Shown here one piece after another: positions 52,176 through 61,835 of a stretch of DNA of 64,000 nucleotides. Below the pieces are notes generated by a model, which was not told the DNA's origin, did no database searches, and worked only from the letters and a program-made list of their open reading frames with translations. The DNA comes from Geomonas limicola. GTDB taxonomy: Bacteria > Desulfobacterota > Desulfuromonadia > Geobacterales > Geobacteraceae. The position numbers were made by a program, and so were the translations under genes. Position 1 is the first letter of the stretch, and every line of letters begins with the position of its first letter. The stretch lies in assembly GCF_014193675.1 (NCBI RefSeq), contig NZ_BLXZ01000002.1, positions 372,001 to 436,000 on the forward strand, given 5' to 3'.

Positions 52176-52399
52176 GATGTCTCCAATCTGACCTGGAAAG
52201 CGTTATGTGCGGTGGGAGGTTCATCGGCTTCGGGGGGGAACGGATATTCTCACCAAAAGTGACGTAAGCTCAGAAGCGACAGAACGCTTGGGTTACCGGG
52301 ATCCCCTATGACGGCACTCCACGGTATCCAGGAGGAAAAAGGTTTGGGGAAACAGCCAAACTTTACTATGAAAGGGAAGTTAAACTCAAGAACAATCGC

Positions 52400-53155
52400 C
52401 TACTCTGCCATCTTGCGGTTAAAGGTATACACAGCAAGGATGAAGCAGATGCCGGCAGTGAGTACCAGGTTGATCAGATAGAGTGGCGGAACGGCTCCAA
52501 AAAGCAGGGCGCCCCGGGCTCCTTCGAAGACGGCAGTGGTGGGCAGCAGCCGGACTACGGGGAGGACGGCAGCGGGATAGGAGGTAAGCGGAAAGAAGAT
52601 CCCGGCCATGAAGATGAGCGGTACGATGACCACCGACTGCACCCGTCCGATGTTCTCGGGCTTGTCGATGACGGTGCCGCAGATGGTTCCCAGGCAGGAG
52701 AAGGTCATGGAGGCGAGCGCCAGGCAGAGCAGGTAGGCCGGCAGGTGGCTGAAGTCGATGCGAAACGGCGTGAGCAGAAGGATCACCAGGAAGACGACGG
52801 ATCCCTTGATGGCACCCTGGCTGAAACCGGAGAAGATCTTGCCGATGACGATGTCGTAGACCGTGACCGGCGTGACCCGGTACTCCTCGATGGTGCGCTG
52901 CACCCGGCGGTGGAACCACATGCTCCAGGAGCTCTCGTCAAAGGCGGCGTTTACCGCGGTCATGGAGATGAGGCCGGGAGCTATGAAGAGCGGGTACGGG
53001 ATGCCGTCCACGTTGGAGATGTACCCCTTGAGCCCGAAGCCGAAGGCCAGGTACAGGGTGAGCGGGTAGGCGACCACCGAAACGAGCTCGGAGATGATGC
53101 CGCGCCTGAGCACCAGCATGTCCCTGCCCCAGATTGAGAAGGCTCCGCGCAGCAT
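52400..53155 (-). CDS. ABC-2 type permease
   Basis: 251 residues from the ATG at 53155 (GGGGAG close upstream; a TTG at 53173 is possible). Six helices and the ABC-2 loop 'IEEYRVTPVTVYDIVIGKIFSGF', which contacts the ATPase. NodJ/DrrB-like. It follows its ATPase gene by about 76 bases that contain a palindrome. Substrate unknown. Confidence 0.88.
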   Translation of the reverse strand: MLRGAFSIWGRDMLVLRRGIISELVSVVAYPLTLYLAFGFGLKGYISNVDGIPYPLFIAPGLISMTAVNAAFDESSWSMWFHRRVQRTIEEYRVTPVTVYDIVIGKIFSGFSQGAIKGSVVFLVILLLTPFRIDFSHLPAYLLCLALASMTFSCLGTICGTVIDKPENIGRVQSVVIVPLIFMAGIFFPLTSYPAAVLPVVRLLPTTAVFEGARGALLFGAVPPLYLINLVLTAGICFILAVYTFNRKMAE

Positions 53156-53198
53156 ACACTCCCCGAAAAACAACTAACGTTCCAGGTTCTACGGCATT

Positions 53199-53224
53199 CC
53201 CCCTCCCCTTGCGGGCGGGGGAGA
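53199..53224. repeat. GC-rich palindrome, family A-like
   Basis: TCCCCCTCCCC, TTGC, GGGCGGGGGA between the two ABC genes. Confidence 0.45.
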
Positions 53225-53231
53225 AACTCAA

Positions 53232-54158
53232 TCACTCCCGCACCTTCTCGCCGGTGAGTGCGATGAAGACGTCCTCGAGGCTCGGCTCGAGGAGGCATAT
53301 CTTGCGAATCTGGCGGCCCACCGGCGAGTCGATCAAGGGCTTCAAGGCGTCCTCGCCGGAGAGGGTGAGCCGGAAGGTCGCACCTTCCTGTTCGACCGAG
53401 CGCACGAAGGGGAGTTCCTCCAGGATTTCCCGGAAGCCGCTTGCGTCGCCGCGAAAGTCGACCTCGTAGGTGTGGGCGCGCGAGAAGGCGTCCTTCAACT
53501 GGGCCGCGCTGCCGTCGGCCAGGCTCTCGCCGTGGTCCATGATCATGATCCGGTCGCACAGGGCGTCGGCCTCGTCCATGTAGTGGGTGGTGAGAAAGAC
53601 GGTCATGGTGTGGCGCAGGCGGCGGATGTGCTCCCAAAGGGCCCGGCGGGACTGCGGGTCGAGCCCGGTGGTCGGCTCGTCCAGGAAGAGGACCCGCGGC
53701 TCGTGCACCAGGGCGCGCGCCACCACCAGGCGCCGCTGCATGCCGCCCGAGAAGGTGTCGGGGAAGTCGTGCTGGCGCCCGGCGAGCCCCGTCATCTCGA
53801 GGAGTTCGTCGATGCGCGGGTTGTACTCGGCGGGCTTCATGCCGTGCAGCCGGCCGTGCAGGATCAGGTTCTCACGGGCGGTCAAGTAGCGGTCCAGGTT
53901 GTTTTCCTGGGGGACCACGCCGATGCGCCGCCTGACCTCCTTGCCGGCGCTGAGCACGCTGAACCCCTCGACTGTGGCGTCACCGGAACTGGGGCGCATC
54001 AGGGTGGTGAGGATCTTGATGAGGGTGGTTTTGCCGGCACCGTTGGGACCCAGGAGCCCGAACACCGTGCCGCGCTCGACCTCGAGCGAGAAACGGTCCA
54101 CGGCCGTGAAACTGCCGTAGCTCTTGGTGATCTGGCTGAGGGTGACGGCTGAGGGCAT
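53232..54158 (-). CDS. ABC-2 type exporter ATPase (NodI/DrrA-like)
   Basis: 308 residues. Walker A GPNGAGKTT, Q-loop 'VVPQENNLD', signature FSGGMQRR, Walker B 'VLFLDEPTTGLD', switch His 'LTTHYMDEAD'. The C-terminal ~90 residues form the regulatory tail usual in DrrA-type proteins. Pairs with the downstream permease. Confidence 0.93.
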   Translation of the reverse strand: MPSAVTLSQITKSYGSFTAVDRFSLEVERGTVFGLLGPNGAGKTTLIKILTTLMRPSSGDATVEGFSVLSAGKEVRRRIGVVPQENNLDRYLTARENLILHGRLHGMKPAEYNPRIDELLEMTGLAGRQHDFPDTFSGGMQRRLVVARALVHEPRVLFLDEPTTGLDPQSRRALWEHIRRLRHTMTVFLTTHYMDEADALCDRIMIMDHGESLADGSAAQLKDAFSRAHTYEVDFRGDASGFREILEELPFVRSVEQEGATFRLTLSGEDALKPLIDSPVGRQIRKICLLEPSLEDVFIALTGEKVRE

Positions 54159-54171
54159 GGGAAGCCTCTTT

Positions 54172-54360
54172 AAAGGCAGGGACTAGGGGCTAGGGACTGG
54201 GGACTTAAAGGCAGGGACTGGGGCTTAAAGGCAGGGACTAGGGACTAGGGCTTTAGACGAAGGAGCGAAAAGGGCCTCTTTGAGACTTCAGCTTCTTTCC
54301 CTGCTCCTGATCCCTACGCCCTAACCCCTGTTCTTCCCTAGTCCCTGATCCCTGATTCTC
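54172..54360. repeat. AGGGACTAGGG-type degenerate repeats
   Basis: About eight imperfect copies of GGGACTAGGG/GGCAGGGACT at 54175-54255, then the complementary type (CCCTAGTCCCTGATCCCTG) at 54300-54358, so the block can fold back on itself. Confidence 0.6.
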
Positions 54361-56520
54361 TCACTCCATCGGGAAGAGCAGCGAGAAGGTGCTCCCCTGC
54401 CCTTCCTTGCTCTCCACCCAGACCATGCCCTTGTGCACGTCCATGATGCCGTGCACGATGGAGAGCCCCAGGCCGGATCCCTTGGACATGAAGGCGGTGG
54501 CGCCGGAGCTGTGGTGACCGATGTCCCCTACCCCGTAAAACTTGTCGAAGATCCGCACCAGCTCCTCGTGCGGGATGCCGATACCGGAATCCTTCACCTG
54601 CAGGAGGTACCAGTGGCCGACCTGCTGCAGGTTCTTGGGGAAACCGTGGTAGAAGTGGCGCACCTTCTTGGCCAGCCCCCCCAGATCTTCCTGCCTGAGC
54701 GCCTTGCCGCTGAGCATGACGTCCCCGCCGTCGGGGGTGAACTTGATGGCGTTTTCCAGCAGGTTCTTCACCGCCAGGAGCGCAAACCCCTCGTCAACCG
54801 GCACCTCGGCCTCGTCCCCGGTGATGCGCACCGAGATGCGCCGCTCGGAAAGCGGCAAGGCAAAGAGGTCGTGAGCCTCCCGGCAGAGCCTGATCAGGCT
54901 CGCCGGCTTTTTCACCGGCAGGGTCCCCAGGGTCTCCAGGCGGGAAATCGAGAGGAGGTCCTCCACCAGCTTGCGCAGCTGCACCGTCCCCTCGTAGACC
55001 GAAACGAAGATGTTGTGCTGCTCGGGGGTCATCTGGATCCCGGAATACTTGAGCAGGAACTCGACCCCGCCCATGATCGAGGTGATCGGGGTCTTCAGCT
55101 CGTGCGAGGCGATCCCGATGAAGTTGTTCTTCACCGTGTTGAGCCGACCCAACTCCTCGTTGGCCCGCTTCACCTGCTGCAGGTTCTCCCGCAACTCCTC
55201 CTTGCTGCGGAAGAGTTCCTCCGCCTTTTCCTTCATCCGGTCGTAGAGGTTGTAGTTCTCGATGAGAACGGCGAGCTGGCCGGCGATGGAGCTCAACAGG
55301 AAGACGTCGCGCTCGCTGAAGGTGCGCTCCGAGCAGGTGCCGACGGTCATCACCCCCATGACCTCCGGACCGATCTTCAGCGGCACCGCGCACCAGGAGT
55401 GCACCCCCATGCCGACGGCTGCGGCTCTGGCCTTGGGCGGGAAGCGGTCGTCCGGCCGCTCGCCCCGGAAGGGCCGCCCGGTCTGCACCAGCTGGTTCCA
55501 GTTGGCGGCCTTGGGGATGACTTCGATCGCCTTTTCGAAGGCGGGTGAGATCCCGAGCGAGGCGCGGATCCTGAGCCGGGGCCCCTCGCAGAAGTGGATG
55601 CAGGAAAATTCCATCTGCAGCATGTTGTGCAGCTGGAACAGGAGATCGCCCATCACCTTGTCGAGCCCCTGGCCGTACTGGAGCCGGAAGGCGACGGCGT
55701 AGAGGGTGAGCAGCTCGCGGTCGCTGGTCCGTTTCTCCTCCTCGACCTGGCGGCGCTTGGTGATGTCCTTGATGATGAAGACGATACCGGCGCGGTCCAC
55801 CCCTTCCGCGCCCTCGAAGCGCATCGGGTAGCTCGCCACGTTGAACCACCCCTTGAGGTTGGGGAAGGTGATGTCCTCGTCCACCTCGCTCTGCATGCTG
55901 TGCACGAAGCGGAAGACCTGCCCCTCGGGCTGGGCGTCTCCGAAGAAGACCTCGTCGATGCGCCGGCCGATGATCGCCTCGTAGCCGCCGGGGAAGTAGT
56001 TTTTCACCCGGCCGTTGCAGCGCGAGACGATGCCGTCGGCGTCGGTGATGACGATGAGGTCCGATACGGCGTCGAAGACCGCTTCCCACTCCGCCTTGCC
56101 CCGGCGCACCGCCTCCTGGGTCACCTTGTGGTGCCGGCGCACCTCGGCTTCGCGCAGCTCGCGCTCGACGGCGGGGATCAGGCGCGCCAGGTTCCCCTTC
56201 ATCAGGTAGTCGTTGGCACCGGACTTCATGGCGGCGACCGCGAGGTCTTCGCCGATCTTTCCGGAGACGATGATGAACGGGATGTCCTGCCCCGACTGGT
56301 GCAAGACCTCCAGTGCGCCCGGGGCATCGAAGGAGGGCATCCGGTAGTCGGAGAGGATGATGTCCCACTTCTCATCCTGGAGTGCCTGGCGCAGGTCGAC
56401 GGCGGTTTCTACCCGCTGCTTTCTGGCCAGCTGATAACCACCCCGGGCCAGCTCGCGCTCCAAGAGCAGGCTGTCCTCCAGGGAATCCTCCACCAGCAAG
56501 ACTTTGAGTTCTTTCTTCAT
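54361..56520 (-). CDS. Hybrid kinase: REC-PAS-GAF-HisKA-HATPase
   Basis: 719 residues. Receiver with Asp58 (ILSDYRMPSF), PAS (about 145-265), GAF (about 280-430, 'GVMTVGTCSERTFSERDVFLLSSIAGQLAVLIENYNLY'), coiled coil, His473 (IASHELKTPITSI), and HATPase (DSGIGIP, GSGLGLSIVHGI). No membrane segment. An N-terminal receiver on a kinase suggests that it is driven by another kinase. Confidence 0.9.
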   Translation of the reverse strand: MKKELKVLLVEDSLEDSLLLERELARGGYQLARKQRVETAVDLRQALQDEKWDIILSDYRMPSFDAPGALEVLHQSGQDIPFIIVSGKIGEDLAVAAMKSGANDYLMKGNLARLIPAVERELREAEVRRHHKVTQEAVRRGKAEWEAVFDAVSDLIVITDADGIVSRCNGRVKNYFPGGYEAIIGRRIDEVFFGDAQPEGQVFRFVHSMQSEVDEDITFPNLKGWFNVASYPMRFEGAEGVDRAGIVFIIKDITKRRQVEEEKRTSDRELLTLYAVAFRLQYGQGLDKVMGDLLFQLHNMLQMEFSCIHFCEGPRLRIRASLGISPAFEKAIEVIPKAANWNQLVQTGRPFRGERPDDRFPPKARAAAVGMGVHSWCAVPLKIGPEVMGVMTVGTCSERTFSERDVFLLSSIAGQLAVLIENYNLYDRMKEKAEELFRSKEELRENLQQVKRANEELGRLNTVKNNFIGIASHELKTPITSIMGGVEFLLKYSGIQMTPEQHNIFVSVYEGTVQLRKLVEDLLSISRLETLGTLPVKKPASLIRLCREAHDLFALPLSERRISVRITGDEAEVPVDEGFALLAVKNLLENAIKFTPDGGDVMLSGKALRQEDLGGLAKKVRHFYHGFPKNLQQVGHWYLLQVKDSGIGIPHEELVRIFDKFYGVGDIGHHSSGATAFMSKGSGLGLSIVHGIMDVHKGMVWVESKEGQGSTFSLLFPME

Positions 56521-56547
56521 GTACTTCCTGTGGTTAGACGCTACGCC

Positions 56548-57600
56548 CTACAGCGTGAAATAGAAGGTGGCACCCTGCCCCGGTGCGCTCTCGGCCCAGA
56601 TACGCCCCTCGTGGCGCCGCACGATGCGCTGGGCAATGGCGAGCCCCACCCCGCTCCCCTCGAACTCATCGACGCGGTGCAGACGGTGGAAAACAGAGAA
56701 CAGCTTGTCGGCATAGGCCATGTCGAAACCGACGCCGTTGTCCTTGACGAAGTAGACGGTCTCCCCCTCATGGTCCTGGACGCCGAAGGCGATGCGGCTT
56801 TGGCGCTCCTTGGACGAGAACTTCCAGGCGTTGCCGATCAGGATCTCGAAGAGTTGCCGGGTCAGGCGCGGGTCTGCCTCGGCGCTCACCCCTTCGGCCA
56901 CCTGGTACTCGATCTTGCGCCCGGGGTTGGCGACCTTGAACTCCAGCAGTATCACCTGGGCCAGGGTGCTCAGGTTCACCGGTTGGCGGGTGAGCTCCGC
57001 TCGCGAAACCCGGGAGAGCTGCTGCAGCGCGTCGATGAGCTGGGACATCTTCCCCACCGCCTGGCAGATCCGGGAGAGGTACTCGATCCCCTGCTCGTCT
57101 AGCTTTTCCTCGTAGTCGTCCAAAAGCGCCTTGCTGAAACCGTCGATGTGTCGCAGCGGCGCCCTCAGGTCGTGGGAGACTGAGTAGCTGAAGGTCTCCA
57201 GCTCGCGCTGCGCCGCCTCGAGTTGGGAAGCCAGCTGGCTCACCCGGTGCTCCAAAAGGGCGATGTGCCCCTGTTCCGCCGACTCGAAACCGAGCACCAG
57301 GAAGGCCCGCTCGCCCCGGAACACCACCGGGTGCCACAGGAGCTTCAGCTCGACGGGAGAGCCGTCCTTGCGAAGGTGCCGTGCCAGCGACATGCCGTCC
57401 GGGTTGGCGGCGGGGGTGGAGCGCTCCGGGTCGAGCGCCGGCAGCGACAGCTCCAGGAACTCGTCCCGCTGGTAGCCGAAGAGTTCAAGCGCAGCCTCGT
57501 TGGCAGCCAGGAGCTTCAGGCTCTCCCGATGGCAGACCCACATCGGCAGGGGGTTCGTCTCGAACATCGCGCGATAGCTCGCTTCTCCCTCTGGTGCCAT
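56548..57600 (-). CDS. PAS-domain histidine kinase (phytochrome-like kinase core)
   Basis: 350 residues from the ATG at 57600, which has AAAGGAGGGGG. A PAS domain (residues ~8-120, MFETNPLPMWVCHRESL), a coiled coil, His143 (SYSVSHDLRAPLRHIDGF, the phytochrome-type H box), and HATPase (DNGVGFDMAY, GSGVGLAIAQRIV). Reads 27 bases before the next kinase. The frame upstream of 57600 has other Met codons but no better ribosome site. Confidence 0.88.
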   Translation of the reverse strand: MAPEGEASYRAMFETNPLPMWVCHRESLKLLAANEAALELFGYQRDEFLELSLPALDPERSTPAANPDGMSLARHLRKDGSPVELKLLWHPVVFRGERAFLVLGFESAEQGHIALLEHRVSQLASQLEAAQRELETFSYSVSHDLRAPLRHIDGFSKALLDDYEEKLDEQGIEYLSRICQAVGKMSQLIDALQQLSRVSRAELTRQPVNLSTLAQVILLEFKVANPGRKIEYQVAEGVSAEADPRLTRQLFEILIGNAWKFSSKERQSRIAFGVQDHEGETVYFVKDNGVGFDMAYADKLFSVFHRLHRVDEFEGSGVGLAIAQRIVRRHEGRIWAESAPGQGATFYFTL

Positions 57601-57936
57601 GCCCCCTCCTTTGCCCTGCTTCATTCGAGGTTTTCGCGTGGGTGCAGCTGTCATGTTCCACCCTCATCGCCAGCTTCGGCCAAACCGCCTTGGCTGCCGC
57701 GCTGAACCTCTCCCGCCAGGCGCCTCACCGGGCCCTCGACTCTTCGCTGCCGTTGCCTGCTCCTTCGCCCCTCGCTCTGGACCCAAACGGTTCCCGCCGC
57801 CTTTGCGGCGACAACCTATGATCCCGTTCATGAGCCCCAGATACTGTAACCTAAAGCTCGCCGGTTGCAAATCCGGTAAGTTACGATTTTTTCGCGAAAT
57901 GTTTCTGACTGTCACATTAAAATGCGACCGTACCAG

Positions 57937-59460
57937 CTACTCCTCGTCCTCGGGCAGGGCCGGCAGGAGAAGCGTGAAGAGGCTCCCCTCCCCCGCTTTG
58001 CTCTGGGCCCAGATGTAGCCGCCGTGGGCGTCCACCGCCTTGCGGCAGAAGGCGAGCCCGAGGCCGGTGCCGCGGGTCTTGCCCAGGCGCCGGTTCTTGG
58101 CCTGCACGAACCGGTCGAAGATGGTCCCGAGCGAGTCCTCCGGGATCCCCACCCCGGTGTCGCGCACCCGGATCCGCACGAAGCTCCCCTCTCCCGGCAG
58201 GTCCTTCCGGGCATAGGTCTGCTCCGGGATACCGGCGACCAGCGCAGCTACCTCCGGGACCAGGTCAGCGGCGACCTCGATCTCGCCCCCTTCCGGGGTG
58301 AACTTCACCGCGTTGGAGAGCAGGTTCCCCATGATGCGGGCAAAGGAGTTGCGGTCCAGGGAGACCTTGGGGAGCCCCTCGGCCAGGGTGCCGAAGAGCC
58401 GGATGCCGCCGCGCTGGGCCTGGGTCTGGAACTTGGAGGCCGCGCGGGTAACCAGGAGCGCCGGGTCCTCGTCCTTGAAGTTGAGCCGCATCTTGCCCGC
58501 CTCGAACTTGTGGATCCCCAGGAGGGTGTCGATCATCTCCACCATCTCCTCGCAGCTCTCCACCGCGGCGTCCAGGTACTCGCACTGCTCCTCGTTCACC
58601 GGGCCGAGCTTCGCCTCGCGCACCAGGTCGATGGAGCCGACCACGGCGGTGATCGGCGACTTGAGGTCGTGGGAGAGCATGGAGACGAAGTCCTCTTTTT
58701 CCTGCTCCAGCTCTTTTAATTTGGAGATGTCGCGGATGATCTCCACGCTCCCCACCAGCTCGCCGGCGGCGTTTCTCAGGGGGGCTGCGCTGGAGAGGAC
58801 CGGGATGTCACGGGAGCCGGCCAGCATGGTGTAGGCGACGTCGAGGGAGGCCTCGCCGGTACGCAGCACCGTGCGGCTCGGGAGCTCCCCCGCGGGGACC
58901 TCGGCCTTCAGCACCTCTTCCGGGGTCTTGCCCAGCAGCTCCTCCCCCAGGATGGACTGCGCCTTGCGGTTCACCGTGATGATCTCGCCCCTGGTGTCCA
59001 CCGCGAGCAGGAGATCGGCCATCCCCTGGAGCACGGCCTCCATCTTGCGGCGCTCCTCGTCCAGCTGTTGTGCCAGGCGCACCCGCTCCTTGCGGTCGCG
59101 GTCCTGCTGGATGGCGCGCTTCACCTTCTGCAGCATGTCGTCGGTGGAGAAGGGCTTGGAGATGTAGTCGAGGGCACCCTTGTGCAGCGTGTTGACCGCA
59201 ATGTCCTCGCTGCCGTGCGCGGTCATCATCACCACCGGTGTCTGCTCGCCGCCGATCTTGCTCAGGACCTGCAGGCCGTCCATGCGGGGCATCTTGATGT
59301 CCAGCATGATGAGCGAGAAGCGCTCCTTGTCCAGCGCCTCGAGCGCTTCCACGCCGTCGCGCGCCCGCACCGTCTCGTACCCCGCGTCCTCGAGCTGCAG
59401 CTTGAGGATCAGCGCGATATCGGGCTCGTCGTCCACGATGAGAATCTTATCCTTTGCCAT
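57937..59460 (-). CDS. Hybrid kinase: REC-PAS-HisKA-HATPase
   Basis: 507 residues. Receiver with Asp54 (LIMLDIKMP), coiled coil, PAS (about 150-250), His264 (MLSHDLKSPITAV), HATPase (DTGVGIP, GTGLGLAFCRK). Its start overlaps the end of the upstream membrane kinase by 14 bases, so that kinase is its probable phosphodonor or partner. Confidence 0.9.
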   Translation of the reverse strand: MAKDKILIVDDEPDIALILKLQLEDAGYETVRARDGVEALEALDKERFSLIMLDIKMPRMDGLQVLSKIGGEQTPVVMMTAHGSEDIAVNTLHKGALDYISKPFSTDDMLQKVKRAIQQDRDRKERVRLAQQLDEERRKMEAVLQGMADLLLAVDTRGEIITVNRKAQSILGEELLGKTPEEVLKAEVPAGELPSRTVLRTGEASLDVAYTMLAGSRDIPVLSSAAPLRNAAGELVGSVEIIRDISKLKELEQEKEDFVSMLSHDLKSPITAVVGSIDLVREAKLGPVNEEQCEYLDAAVESCEEMVEMIDTLLGIHKFEAGKMRLNFKDEDPALLVTRAASKFQTQAQRGGIRLFGTLAEGLPKVSLDRNSFARIMGNLLSNAVKFTPEGGEIEVAADLVPEVAALVAGIPEQTYARKDLPGEGSFVRIRVRDTGVGIPEDSLGTIFDRFVQAKNRRLGKTRGTGLGLAFCRKAVDAHGGYIWAQSKAGEGSLFTLLLPALPEDEE

Positions 59461-61714
59461 CTTCCTCTCCTATGACCGGTACGGTGAAACTGAAGGTATT
59501 GCCCTGCTCCTTGGCCGCGGTGTAGAAGATCCGCCCGTGGTGGCGCTCGACGATCTCCTTGCAGATGGCGAGGCCAAGCCCCGTCCCTTGCGACCTGCCG
59601 CGCTCGATACTCTCGATCTGCTGGAACTTCTTGAACAGCTTGTCGCGTTCCGAGGGGTGGATCGGGGTGCCCCGGTCCGCCACCGAGACTACTAGGTAAT
59701 TGCCGTCCTGCTCCGCGCTCACCGTGACCACCCTCCCTTCGGGGGAGAACTTGACGGCGTTGGACAACAGGTTGGTGAGCACCTGGATCAACCGGTCGCT
59801 GTCGCCGTAGACCTGGGGCAGGTGCTCGCCGATGGTGTTCACGATGCTGATGTCCCGCCCCATGGCGTAGGACTTGATCTCCTCGATGGCGTAGACACTC
59901 ACCTCGCCGATGGAGACCGGGCGGAAGTTGAAGATCATGCCGCCGGACTCGATGCCGGAGATGTCCAGGATCTCGCCGATCAGCCGGATCAGGCGCTGCG
60001 TGTTGCGGAAGCAGACCGTGAGGAGCTGGCGCTCGGTATCGGTAAGCCATTTCCCCCGGGTCAAAAGCAGCTGCAGGGACCCCTTCATCGAGGTGAGCGG
60101 GGTCTTCAGCTCGTGGGAGACCGTCGAGATGAACTCGGTCTTCATCCGGTCCACCTCCTGCTCCACCGTGACGTCGCGCACCGAGATGACGATGCCGGCG
60201 TAGTCCCCGGCCTCGTCGGTGAGCGTGCAGAGGTAGCAGGTCAGCCGCTTCCCCTCGACCTCGAGGTCCTCCTTGCTGCCGCTTGATCCGGTCTCCCGGT
60301 TCAGCTCGTGGATGCGCGGGACGAGGCTCTCGAACCCCCCCATGGTGCAGACCTGCTCGATGGTCTGCCCCACCACCTGGAAGGGGACCAGCTCGAAGAG
60401 GCGCTGGGCGGCCGGGTTGAAGAGGACCACCCGGTTGCTGCGGTCGGTCACCACCACCCCTTCCACCATGCTGGTCAGCACCGCCTCCAGGCGCCGCATC
60501 TCGGTTGCGAGGGCACCGGTGCGCTCCACCACCTTCTTCTCGAGCTGCTCGTTCAACTCCTGGAGGTCCTCGGTCTTCGCGTTGATGATGCGGTCGCGTT
60601 CCCTGAGCGCGTCGGCCATCGAGTTGAAGCAGCCGGCCAGGATGCCGACCTCGTCGTTGTACTTCCCCTCCACACGCTGTTCCAGGTCCCCGTCGGTGAC
60701 GCGGCGCACCCCGGCGGCGAGCTGGCGCAGCGGCCCGGCGAGGGTCCGCGAGGCCATGAAGGCGAGCGCAAAGGAGAGGAGTATCCCCAGAAATGCCGAG
60801 GCGAGGATGTTCTGCAGGCTCTCGCGCCGGATCCGCTTGAAGCTCTCCTTGGAGACCGCTACCGACAGCGAACCGACAAACTCCCCCTTGCTGTTCAAAA
60901 GCGGCTCGATGGCCGTTTCGAATACCCGGTTGCCGATCTCGGCCTCGCCGCGGTACCCCTCGCCGCGCTGCAATAGGTCGATGATGCGTGGATCCAGCGC
61001 ATTCTTCGTGGCGCTGTCGCGCGGCAGGCTGCTGGCGATCCGTTCCCCCTCCTGGGTGATGCTCACCTCGACGTCGCTGCCGAAGACCTGGCGCATCGGG
61101 GAGGGGAGACTGGGCTGCCGGTTCAGGATGTCGGCGGTGAAGATGCAGCCGAGGACGTCGCCGTGCGCCCCGAGGACCGGTACGGCCACCGCGACCGCGA
61201 GGGCCTCGCGTCCCTTTTCGGAGCAGTAGTCGCGGGCCCCGAACTGGCAGAGCAGGTCGGGGCTCAGGATCTCGGTAGCCACCACCGGGTGGCCGCTCGA
61301 GAGTGCCTGATCCACCAGCGCCGGCAGCCGCCCCAGGTCCCCCTGCACGGGACTGTTCAGCCGGGCCAGTACCCGCTTTTCCGGGTCCAGCACCACCATG
61401 TTTTCCAGGAAGGGGAGCACGCCGTGCCAGCGCTCCAGCCGCTCGGCCAGCCAGGCCGTGTCCCTTTCCCGCATCTTCCGCTGCAGGGTGTGGGAGACCG
61501 TCGACTGCATAAGCGAATACTTGACGATCTCGGAACGGTCGAAGTACTGGCTGCGGGCGAATTTCAGGTTCGCCTCGAGGCTCTTGTCGATTTCGCTGCG
61601 CACCGAGGCACTCAGCGTCTTCATGGTTGAGTAGAGCAGGGTGGAGTAGGAGACCAGCAGTATGGCTAGGATGGATAGGAGCAGCTTGGTCCGTATGCCG
61701 AAGCGTGGTTGCAT
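59447..61714 (-). CDS. Membrane sensor kinase: TM-Cache-like-TM-HAMP-PAS-HisKA-HATPase
   Basis: 755 residues from the ATG at 61714 (AAAGGGAC upstream). TM1 is 'LLLSILAILLVSYSTLLYS', then a ~270-residue periplasmic domain with a Cache-like pattern (GHPVVATEILSPDLLCQFGARDYCSEKG; two Cys). TM2, HAMP ('RTLAGPLRQLAAGVRRVTDGDLEQRV'), PAS, His534 (VSHELKTPLTSMKG), and HATPase (GTGLGLAICKEIV). It perceives an outside or membrane signal. Confidence 0.9.
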   Translation of the reverse strand: MQPRFGIRTKLLLSILAILLVSYSTLLYSTMKTLSASVRSEIDKSLEANLKFARSQYFDRSEIVKYSLMQSTVSHTLQRKMRERDTAWLAERLERWHGVLPFLENMVVLDPEKRVLARLNSPVQGDLGRLPALVDQALSSGHPVVATEILSPDLLCQFGARDYCSEKGREALAVAVAVPVLGAHGDVLGCIFTADILNRQPSLPSPMRQVFGSDVEVSITQEGERIASSLPRDSATKNALDPRIIDLLQRGEGYRGEAEIGNRVFETAIEPLLNSKGEFVGSLSVAVSKESFKRIRRESLQNILASAFLGILLSFALAFMASRTLAGPLRQLAAGVRRVTDGDLEQRVEGKYNDEVGILAGCFNSMADALRERDRIINAKTEDLQELNEQLEKKVVERTGALATEMRRLEAVLTSMVEGVVVTDRSNRVVLFNPAAQRLFELVPFQVVGQTIEQVCTMGGFESLVPRIHELNRETGSSGSKEDLEVEGKRLTCYLCTLTDEAGDYAGIVISVRDVTVEQEVDRMKTEFISTVSHELKTPLTSMKGSLQLLLTRGKWLTDTERQLLTVCFRNTQRLIRLIGEILDISGIESGGMIFNFRPVSIGEVSVYAIEEIKSYAMGRDISIVNTIGEHLPQVYGDSDRLIQVLTNLLSNAVKFSPEGRVVTVSAEQDGNYLVVSVADRGTPIHPSERDKLFKKFQQIESIERGRSQGTGLGLAICKEIVERHHGRIFYTAAKEQGNTFSFTVPVIGEEDGKG

Positions 61715-61835
61715 GTACGTCCCTTTCAGGGACAGGTCGAGGGTGAGGGGGAGGGTGAGAAACACCCGCGAAGCGCCGGCACATCCCGGGGGCTTCGGGT
61801 TTTCCTTAACCTCAACCTCAACCTTTGACCTGCTT

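Noticed and set aside
57868..57890. tRNA T-arm-like sequence (CCGGTTGCAAATCCGG)
   Set aside because: No acceptor stem, D-arm or anticodon arm can be built around it.
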